Part shown: in pieces, positions 1 to 7,074 of the stretch
How the letters are laid out: each line of letters begins with the position of its first letter
How positions within the stretch are numbered: position 1 is the first letter of the stretch
From: Parabacteroides sp. OttesenSCG-928-G21
GTDB taxonomy: Bacteria; Bacteroidota; Bacteroidia; Bacteroidales; Tannerellaceae
Direction: 5' to 3'
Length of the DNA stretch: 35,377 nucleotides
Assembly (NCBI GenBank): GCA_030266465.1
Contig: JAJDIA010000007.1
Location: 1 to 35,377, forward strand
Position numbers and translations under genes: made by a program
The notes under the pieces: model-generated
What the model was told of the DNA's origin: nothing
The model's input: only the letters and a program-made list of their open reading frames with translations
Database searches by the model: none

Positions 1-269
1 CGGTTACGACGGCGTTTTGCGGGCCGATCTCTTTTATCGGATTGGCGGTGCCGCATATCGCGCGGTTGATGCTGGGAAGTTCGAATCATAAGCTGCTGGT
101 TCCGGTGACGATGTTTTGCGGGGCGTGTATCGCGCTGCTGTGTAATATGCTGATGGTGATTCCGGGGACGGATATTATCCTGCCGCTGAATGCGGTGACT
201 CCGTTGCTGGGGGCTCCGGTGATTATCTATGTGATCGTGAACCGGAAGAATATACAATATTTTGATTGA
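1..269 (+). CDS. FecCD-family ABC transporter permease (iron/siderophore/cobalamin type), C-terminal part, truncated by window edge
   Basis: Open frame from base 3 reads VTTAFCGPISFIGLAVPHIARLMLGSSNHKLLVP...TPLLGAPVIIYVIVNRKN, typical FecCD/BtuC C-terminus (GxIxFIGLxVPHxxR; LG.P.FI). Confidence 0.93.
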   Translation, partial: VTTAFCGPISFIGLAVPHIARLMLGSSNHKLLVPVTMFCGACIALLCNMLMVIPGTDIILPLNAVTPLLGAPVIIYVIVNRKNIQYFD

Positions 270-274
270 GTGTG

Positions 275-1276
275 ATGAGGAATAATCCGGTGATACAAAC
301 AGAAGGTCTGGCGATCGGCTATCCGCTGAAAAGGGGCGGGAAGAAGGTGTTGCACGAAGGATTGAATCTGCAGTTGTATGCGGGCGAGGTAACTTGTCTG
401 CTGGGATTGAACGGGGCGGGGAAGTCGACATTGCTGCGTACGCTGTGTGGTTTCCAACGGCCGATGGGCGGAAGTGTGGAGTTGTCCGGCAGGCCGCTTT
501 CTTCGTTTTCACAGCATGACTTTGCGCTGACAGTGGGCGTAGTGTTTACGGAAAAGACTAATGCGGGAGGGATTACGGTGTATGAGTTGGTCTCCTTGGG
601 CAGGCATCCTTATACCGGGTTTTTCGGACAACTGAAGGCGCATGACAGGGTGGCGATCGAGCAGTCGATCGAGGCGGTCGGCATAGCGCATAAAGCGGGC
701 AATTATGTCTCCGAACTGAGTGACGGCGAGCGACAGAAGGCGATGATTGCGAAGGCACTGGCGCAGGAGTGTCCGATTATCCTGTTGGACGAACCGACGG
801 CGTTTCTGGATATCAGTAGCCGGATCGAGACGATGGTGCTGCTTCGTAAACTGGCGGTAGAACAACGGAAGGCGATCTTGCTTTCCACGCATGATTTGGA
901 TCTGGCGATTCAGATGGGGGATTGCCTATGGTTGCAGGAGCGCGGTCGCCCGATGATGTGCGGAACGCCGGAGGATCTGATCCTGAGCGGGGCGTTTGAA
1001 ACGTTCTTCGGCAAGGAGGGATTGGTGTTTGATCAGTCTACCGGGAAGCTGAACCGGATGGCTCCGACCCGTCCGATTGGGGTGGAAGGGGATTTCCTGA
1101 CCTCTTATTGGGTGGGGAATGCGTTGATCCGGCAGGGGTATAAGCCGTCTGCAGTAAGTGATGCGTATATTAGTGTGAATTGTCGGTCGCAAAATGAAAT
1201 AGTAATCAATTATCCGGATAAAAGCCGGGAGACTGTAAACCTTATCGCTGAACTAATCGAAAAAATTAATCGATAG
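275..1276 (+). CDS. FecE/BtuD-like ABC transporter ATP-binding protein with about 75-aa C-terminal extension
   Basis: Walker A GLNGAGKST, signature LSDGERQKAMIAKAL, Walker B IILLDEPTAFLD, H-loop STHDLD. The track start at 266 is a TTG; an ATG lies at 275. Confidence 0.93.
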   Translation: MRNNPVIQTEGLAIGYPLKRGGKKVLHEGLNLQLYAGEVTCLLGLNGAGKSTLLRTLCGFQRPMGGSVELSGRPLSSFSQHDFALTVGVVFTEKTNAGGITVYELVSLGRHPYTGFFGQLKAHDRVAIEQSIEAVGIAHKAGNYVSELSDGERQKAMIAKALAQECPIILLDEPTAFLDISSRIETMVLLRKLAVEQRKAILLSTHDLDLAIQMGDCLWLQERGRPMMCGTPEDLILSGAFETFFGKEGLVFDQSTGKLNRMAPTRPIGVEGDFLTSYWVGNALIRQGYKPSAVSDAYISVNCRSQNEIVINYPDKSRETVNLIAELIEKINR

Positions 1277-1281
1277 AAAGT

Positions 1282-2637
1282 ATGACAAATGAGATAACCT
1301 GGCGGTTAGAACATGATAAGATCGGACCGTTGTTGCGGCATTATGCTGTTCCGGCTGTTATCGGAACGATGGTGAATGCGCTTTATAATATCGTTGACCG
1401 TATTTTTATCGGGCAGGGTGTCGGGGCGTTGGCGATCTCCGGGCTGACGCTGACATTTCCGATTATGATATTGCTTCAGGGATTCGGTATGCTGGTAGGT
1501 GCAGGTGCGGCGACACGGATCTCAATCTTCCTGGGACGAAAGGAGAACGACCAGGCTGAGCATGTATTGGGGAATGCTTTGATACTTACTTTTCTGTTGT
1601 GCTTGCTGGGGATTATTCCGAGTATGCTCTTTATGAAGGATATGCTTCAGTGGTTTGGCGGAAGTGAATTGACGATTCCTTATGCGGAGGAGTATCTGTA
1701 TATTGCTATCCCTGCGAATTTGCTGGCTTCGTTGAGCTTTAGCTTTAATGCGATTATGCGGGCGTCGGGTTATCCGAAGAAGGCGATGTATCTGATGTTG
1801 CTGGGTGCTGTCTTGAATGTGATTCTTGATCCGATATTTATTTTCGGGTTTGATATGGGTATTAAGGGCGCGGCGATAGCTACGGTTATCTCGATGGCGG
1901 TCAGCGCTTATTTTGTGTTGAGGCATTTTACCCGTAAGGATTCGCTGATTCGGTTTAAGAAAGTATATTTCCGATTGAACTGGCCGATTATACTGTCGAT
2001 CGTTGCTATTGGTATCTCTCCTTTTGCGATGCAGGTGGCGGGAAGTTTGGTGAACGTCGTTATGAATAATGCGCTTTATACCAATGGCGGGGATTTGGCC
2101 GTGGGAGCAAATGGGATTGTTTCCAGTATCGGTTTGTTGGTGTTTATGCTAACGATGGGGATAGCGATGGGGATGCAGCCTATTGTAGGGTTTAATCATG
2201 GTGCCGGACATCAGAAGCGGGTGCAGGATACGTTGAAGTTGGTGATTCTGCTGAATACCGGTATTATGACTGTCGGGTTTATCTGTGGTGTATTTTTCCC
2301 GGAGTTGTTGGTCAAAGGGTTTACGAATGATCCTGAACTTGTACGCCTGTCGGCAGATGGGTTGCGGATATCTATGGCTGTATTTTTTGTTGTGGGCTCA
2401 CAGATTTCTATTACGCAATTCTTTCAGAGTATTGGTGTTGCCTGGAAAGCTATTTTTATGAGTTTGAGTCGGCAGTTTATTTTCTTAATACCGGCGATAA
2501 TCATCTTTCCGCCTTATTTCGGACTGAATGGGGTGTGGATGGCTTATCCTTTTTCAGATATTGCAGCTGCTTTGACAGGATGGATTCTGTTGTTTCTTCA
2601 TGTACGGAAGATGAAACGGCTTAGAGCAGAAGCATAG
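1282..2637 (+). CDS. MATE family efflux transporter
   Basis: 451-aa multi-TM protein; N-term LLRHYAVPAVIGTMVNALYNIVDRIFIGQGVGALAISGLTLTFPI and MGMQPIVGFNHGA are MATE motifs. Confidence 0.95.
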   Translation: MTNEITWRLEHDKIGPLLRHYAVPAVIGTMVNALYNIVDRIFIGQGVGALAISGLTLTFPIMILLQGFGMLVGAGAATRISIFLGRKENDQAEHVLGNALILTFLLCLLGIIPSMLFMKDMLQWFGGSELTIPYAEEYLYIAIPANLLASLSFSFNAIMRASGYPKKAMYLMLLGAVLNVILDPIFIFGFDMGIKGAAIATVISMAVSAYFVLRHFTRKDSLIRFKKVYFRLNWPIILSIVAIGISPFAMQVAGSLVNVVMNNALYTNGGDLAVGANGIVSSIGLLVFMLTMGIAMGMQPIVGFNHGAGHQKRVQDTLKLVILLNTGIMTVGFICGVFFPELLVKGFTNDPELVRLSADGLRISMAVFFVVGSQISITQFFQSIGVAWKAIFMSLSRQFIFLIPAIIIFPPYFGLNGVWMAYPFSDIAAALTGWILLFLHVRKMKRLRAEA

Positions 2638-2692
2638 GATTAAGAGAAAGTCTATTTTATCGGCTTATCCGGATGAATTTAAGCGTAGAAAT

Positions 2693-2723
2693 TTTGCAGA
2701 TGTGTTGGCAAGTGCTATTTTTG
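2693..2723 (+). promoter_or_regulatory. Bacteroidetes-type promoter (-33 TTTG, 19-bp spacer, -7 TATTTTTG)
   Basis: TTTG 2693-2696 and TATTTTTG 2716-2723, matching TTTG-N19-21-TAnnTTTG, 24 bp upstream of the ATG at 2748. Confidence 0.6.
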
Positions 2724-2747
2724 TGTGCATTCTAAAAAGTAGTCGCG

Positions 2748-3134
2748 ATGCAGTTATCAATAGACCAGAAAGACATTGACAAATTCTTAATGATTGGGGA
2801 TAAGGTACTGATAAAACCCAAAAATCCACAAAGTCAAACCAAGTCAGGATTATATCTTCCTCCTACGGTACAACAAGGAGAAAAAATACAGGCCGGTTAT
2901 ATTATTAAAGCCGGTCCGGGTTATCCATTGCCTTCGCAGGCAGAAGAGCATGAGGTGTGGGAAAAGAAAAAAGATGAGGGGGTTCACTATCTTCCTTTGC
3001 AGGCTAAGGAGGGTGACCTGGCTATTTATTTACAGAATTCTTCTTACGAAATCAAATTCGATGATGAGACATTTCTTATCCTGCCGCATTCCGCAATTTT
3101 GATGTTGGTGCGGGATGAAGGATTGTTCGATTAA
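2748..3134 (+). CDS. GroES-family co-chaperonin-like protein (stand-alone paralog)
   Basis: DKFLMIGDKVLIKPKNPQSQTKSGLYLPPTVQQGEKIQAGYIIKAGPG resembles the Cpn10 fold; no groEL adjacent. Confidence 0.8.
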   Translation: MQLSIDQKDIDKFLMIGDKVLIKPKNPQSQTKSGLYLPPTVQQGEKIQAGYIIKAGPGYPLPSQAEEHEVWEKKKDEGVHYLPLQAKEGDLAIYLQNSSYEIKFDDETFLILPHSAILMLVRDEGLFD

Positions 3135-3228
3135 TGCCATTTTATTTGTCATTTTATTTATTTACTCACTTTTTTAATGTAATTTTGCACGCTAAACAGG
3201 TAATAAACTATCAATAGCGACAATCATA

Positions 3229-4026
3229 ATGAATAAAATTGTAAGTAAAGAACAGTTTTCTGCCAATGTAGTAAAATTGGTGGTGGAAGCTCCTTTGATT
3301 GCACGTACACGTAAAGCCGGACATTTTGTTATCGTCAAAGTAGGCGCCAAGGGGGAACGTATCCCGCTGACTATTGCCGGTGCAGACGTGGAGAAGGGTA
3401 CGATCGATCTGGTTATTCAGTGTGTCGGCAAATCATCCCGGAAAATATGTGCGTTGAATGAAGGCGACTATATCACAGATCTTGTCGGACCGCTTGGACA
3501 GGCTACTCATGTTGAGAAGGTCGGTACGGTTGTTTGTGCCGGTGGCGGTGTTGGTGTTGCTCCGTTGATGCCGATCGTGGAGGCTTTCCATAAAGCGGGA
3601 AACCGGGTTATTGTCGTATTGGCTGCCCGCACAAAGGATTTGATCATTCTGGAAGATCAAATGCAGGCTAATTCTGACGAAGTGGTTATCATGACGGATG
3701 ATGGTTCGTACGGAACAAAAGGGCTGGTAACGGATGGCGTGGAAAGCGTTATTAAACGCGAGAAGGTGGATCTGTGTGTCACTATCGGTCCGGCAATTAT
3801 GATGAAATTTGTCTCTATACTTACCAAAAAATATGAAATCCCGACGGTTGCTTCTTTAAATACGATTATGGTAGATGGTACCGGTATGTGTGGCGCCTGC
3901 CGTATTACTGTGGGTGGAAAAACGAAGTTTGTTTGTGTAGACGGACCGGAGTTTGATGCCCATCAGGTGGACTACGATGAAATGATTATGCGTCTGGGAG
4001 CATATAAAGAGCATGAACAGAAATAA
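3229..4026 (+). CDS. Sulfide/dihydroorotate dehydrogenase-like FAD/NAD-binding protein (NfnA/PyrK-like)
   Basis: FNR-like fold with VCAGGGVGVAPLMPIVEAF and C-terminal 2Fe-2S motif DGTGMCGACRITVGGKTKFVCVDGPEFD. Confidence 0.9.
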   Translation: MNKIVSKEQFSANVVKLVVEAPLIARTRKAGHFVIVKVGAKGERIPLTIAGADVEKGTIDLVIQCVGKSSRKICALNEGDYITDLVGPLGQATHVEKVGTVVCAGGGVGVAPLMPIVEAFHKAGNRVIVVLAARTKDLIILEDQMQANSDEVVIMTDDGSYGTKGLVTDGVESVIKREKVDLCVTIGPAIMMKFVSILTKKYEIPTVASLNTIMVDGTGMCGACRITVGGKTKFVCVDGPEFDAHQVDYDEMIMRLGAYKEHEQK

Positions 4027-4050
4027 CAAACCTTAATCAGCAAAGAACTA

Positions 4051-5526
4051 ATGGCTACAGAAAATATTATAATAACACGAAGGGCAGAACCCTGGAGAGA
4101 AGAACTGCGTAAAAGCAAAAAAAATAAAGAGCGCACGGACATTCCGCGTGTGAAAATGAATGAACTCGATCCGGTATATCGTAGCCGGGTGAGAAATGAA
4201 GAGGTAAACCTAGGCCTTACTGCCGAACAGGCTATGCAGGAAGCACAGCGTTGCCTGGATTGTGTTAATCCTACTTGTATGAGTGGTTGTCCGGTAAGTA
4301 TCAATATTCCGACATTTATAAAATATATCGAGAAGGGAGAGTTTCTGAATGCGGCTAAAACGCTGAAGGAAACAAGTGCTCTTCCGGCTGTCTGTGGCCG
4401 TGTGTGTCCGCAAGAGAAACAATGCGAAGCGGAATGTATTCATCTGAAAATGAAAAAAGAGGCGGTAGCCATTGGTTATCTGGAGCGCTTTGCCGCGGAT
4501 TATGAACGTGAGAGCGGACAGATTTCAGTTCCGGAAATTGCTGCACCAAATAATATTAAAATCGCAGTCGTAGGATCAGGTCCGGCCGGACTTTCCTTTG
4601 CCGGCGATATGGCAAAAATGGGCTATGATGTAACTGTCTTTGAAGCGTTGCATGAAATTGGCGGTGTATTAAAATATGGTATTCCGGAATTTCGTTTGCC
4701 GAATGAAATAGTTGATGTGGAGATCGAAGGCCTTCATAAGATGGGTGTGAAGTTTCTCTCTAACTGTATCGTAGGACGTACGATTACATACGATGATTTA
4801 CATACGGAAGGCTTCAAAGGTATCTTCGTAGCCAGTGGAGCAGGATTGCCTAATTTCATGAATATTCCGGGTGAGAATTTGGTGGGAGTGATGTCTTCCA
4901 ATGAATATCTTACACGTGTAAACCTTATGGACGCTGCGAATCCGGAAAGTGATACACCGGTATGGCTCGGAAAAAACATTGCGGTTATCGGTGGTGGAAA
5001 TACGGCGATGGATTCGGTTCGTACGGCTAAACGTTTGGGTGCTGATCGTGCCATAATTGTGTACCGTCGTAGCGAAGAAGAGATGCCTGCTCGTGTAGAA
5101 GAGGTGAAGCATGCAAAGGAAGAGGGTATAGAATTTATGACCTTACATAATCCGATAGAATATATCGGGGATCAGTATGGACGCGTGAAACAAATGCGCC
5201 TGCAGAAAATGGAATTGGGAGAGCCGGATGCTTCCGGTCGTCGTCGCCCGGTGGCTATTGAAGGAGCTATTGAAACAATCGATGTAGACGGTGTGATCGT
5301 CAGTGTTGGTGTTTCTCCTAATCCGCTTGTACCAAGAGCATTCCAAGGATTGGAAATCAGCAAATGGGGAACGATTGTCGTGAATCAGGATACGATGCAG
5401 TCTGCATTGTCAGACGTCTATGCCGGTGGTGATATTGTGCGTGGTGGCGCAACGGTAATCCTGGCTATGGGTGACGGACGCCGTGCTGCTGCCGGTATGC
5501 ATGAGCAGCTGCAAGGGAAAGAATAG
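4051..5526 (+). CDS. gltA: NADPH-dependent glutamate synthase small-subunit-like protein (GltD/NfnB-like)
   Basis: Cys-rich N-term RCLDCVNPTCMSGCPVSINIP and CGRVCPQEKQCEAECI; IAVVGSGPAGLSFAGDMA; IAVIGGGNTAMDSVRTAKRLGA. Confidence 0.92.
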   Translation: MATENIIITRRAEPWREELRKSKKNKERTDIPRVKMNELDPVYRSRVRNEEVNLGLTAEQAMQEAQRCLDCVNPTCMSGCPVSINIPTFIKYIEKGEFLNAAKTLKETSALPAVCGRVCPQEKQCEAECIHLKMKKEAVAIGYLERFAADYERESGQISVPEIAAPNNIKIAVVGSGPAGLSFAGDMAKMGYDVTVFEALHEIGGVLKYGIPEFRLPNEIVDVEIEGLHKMGVKFLSNCIVGRTITYDDLHTEGFKGIFVASGAGLPNFMNIPGENLVGVMSSNEYLTRVNLMDAANPESDTPVWLGKNIAVIGGGNTAMDSVRTAKRLGADRAIIVYRRSEEEMPARVEEVKHAKEEGIEFMTLHNPIEYIGDQYGRVKQMRLQKMELGEPDASGRRRPVAIEGAIETIDVDGVIVSVGVSPNPLVPRAFQGLEISKWGTIVVNQDTMQSALSDVYAGGDIVRGGATVILAMGDGRRAAAGMHEQLQGKE

Positions 5527-5554
5527 AAGATACTTTAAGCATATATCCATAACG

Positions 5555-5595
5555 AAAGGGGCTGTCCAATTTTAATTTTTGGACAGCCCCTTTTT
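5555..5595 (+). terminator. Rho-independent terminator after the gltA-like gene
   Basis: AAAGGGGCTGTCCAA-n-TTGGACAGCCCCTTTTT hairpin with T tract. Confidence 0.9.
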
Positions 5596-5656
5596 GTTGG
5601 CTATCTTTCCCCTTTTCCATAGCTCTCTTTTCTGTTTCTTACTAGCTTAAATTTGT

Positions 5657-5744
5657 TTGCCGACAATTGTCGGCAATATTGCCGATAACTATCGGCAAGC
5701 TTGCTGACAATCGTCGACAATTCTGCCGATAATTATCGGCAACA
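5657..5744. repeat. Four tandem 22-bp units, each containing a 20-bp perfect or near-perfect palindrome
   Basis: Units start at 5657, 5679, 5701, 5723: TTGCCGACAATTGTCGGCAA / TTGCCGATAACTATCGGCAA / TTGCTGACAATCGTCGACAA / CTGCCGATAATTATCGGCAA. Confidence 0.93.
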
Positions 5745-5838
5745 AAACTCTTGCCTGAAAAACGGGAGAAATAATAAGAAAGAAATGAAAGTTATTGATG
5801 GAAACATTTCGTATTTTTGTCGTCAATAAAGATTCTAC

Positions 5839-7035
5839 ATGAATATGAAAAAGACATTATTTTTTAGTCTATTTCTGATAACTCTTCTCTTTTTATCCGG
5901 ATTACAGGCTGCAAATTCTCAAAATAAATCTTTGAAGCTGGGGGCAGAACGCTTGGAGCAGGTTTGTGAATTGTTGGAAGGCAAACGTGTTGGATTGGTG
6001 GTAAACCAAACGTCTGTATTGGAGGATGGTAACGTACATCTACTGGATGCACTCATCGATAAAAGGATAAATGTGGTGAAGGTTTTTGCACCTGAACATG
6101 GTTTTAGAGGCACTGCCGATGCGGGCGAGTATGTGTCTGATTCTAAGGACCAAAAAACGGGTATACCGATTATCTCTATTTATGGCAGAAATCGCAAACC
6201 TACGTCTCAGCAGATGGCGAACCTGGATGTTGTAGTGTTTGATATTCAGGATGTTGGAGCCCGATTTTATACCTATATCAGTACGATGCATTATGTGATG
6301 GAGGCCTGTGCGGAAAATAATAAGGAATGTATCGTCTTGGATCGTCCTAATCCGAATGATTTTGTGGATGGTCCTATGATGAAGGAAGGTTTTGAGTCCT
6401 TTGTGGGGATGCACCATATACCGCTTCTGCATGGCTTGACAGTGGGTGAGTTGGCTCTGATGATTAATGGTGAAAAGTGGTTGAAAAGCAACCCGGATAC
6501 TTGTAAGCTTCAGGTCGTAACTATGGAGAATTGGAAACATGGTGATTCTTATTGGTTGCCGGTAAAACCATCTCCTAATCTGCCGAGTGTTCAGTCTATA
6601 CGTCTTTATCCGTCTCTTTGTCTGTTTGAGGCCACGAATATCAGTGTAGGGCGGGGTACTTATTTCCCATTTGAAGTGTTAGGTTTTCCGGATCCGAAAT
6701 ATGGAACATTTACATTTACACCGGTTTCATTGCCGGGATTTGATACGAATCCGTTGCAAAAAGATAAGACTTGTTATGGCGTTGATTTACGTGAATTGCC
6801 ATTTGCGGGTGGATTTACCTTACGTTTTTTCCTTGAATTTTATGAGAAAGCAGGAAAAGATCAGGCCTTTTTCTTTTCCCGTCCGGACTGGTTTGATACG
6901 CTAACCGGCTCTAAAGAGATGCGCCTTCAAATTATCAAAGGAATGTCGGAAGAGGAGATTCGTGCAACCTGGCAAGCTGATTTGTCTGCCTATAAAGAAA
7001 TGCGTAAAAAATATTTATTATATCCTGATTATTAA
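5839..7035 (+). CDS. DUF1343 / NamZ-like exo-beta-N-acetylmuramidase family protein, secreted
   Basis: Signal peptide; GKRVGLVVNQTSVL, VKVFAPEHGFRGTADAGEYVSDSKD, GIPIISIYGRNRKPT, DVVVFDIQDVGARFYTYISTM are DUF1343 hallmarks. Confidence 0.9.
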   Translation: MNMKKTLFFSLFLITLLFLSGLQAANSQNKSLKLGAERLEQVCELLEGKRVGLVVNQTSVLEDGNVHLLDALIDKRINVVKVFAPEHGFRGTADAGEYVSDSKDQKTGIPIISIYGRNRKPTSQQMANLDVVVFDIQDVGARFYTYISTMHYVMEACAENNKECIVLDRPNPNDFVDGPMMKEGFESFVGMHHIPLLHGLTVGELALMINGEKWLKSNPDTCKLQVVTMENWKHGDSYWLPVKPSPNLPSVQSIRLYPSLCLFEATNISVGRGTYFPFEVLGFPDPKYGTFTFTPVSLPGFDTNPLQKDKTCYGVDLRELPFAGGFTLRFFLEFYEKAGKDQAFFFSRPDWFDTLTGSKEMRLQIIKGMSEEEIRATWQADLSAYKEMRKKYLLYPDY

Positions 7036-7074
7036 TTATTCCCCATTTAAGTATAATTTAATAATTAAAATTAC

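Noticed and set aside
509-892. 127-aa antisense ORF and similar antisense ORFs (e.g. 1522-1926, 6040-6540, 7567-8094, 4734-5112)
   Set aside because: All lie fully inside well-supported genes on the other strand and lack domain-like sequence; typical shadow ORFs.
5657-5744. CRISPR array
   Set aside because: Only about 2-bp linkers separate the palindromes; there are no spacers of 25-40 bp and no cas genes in the window.
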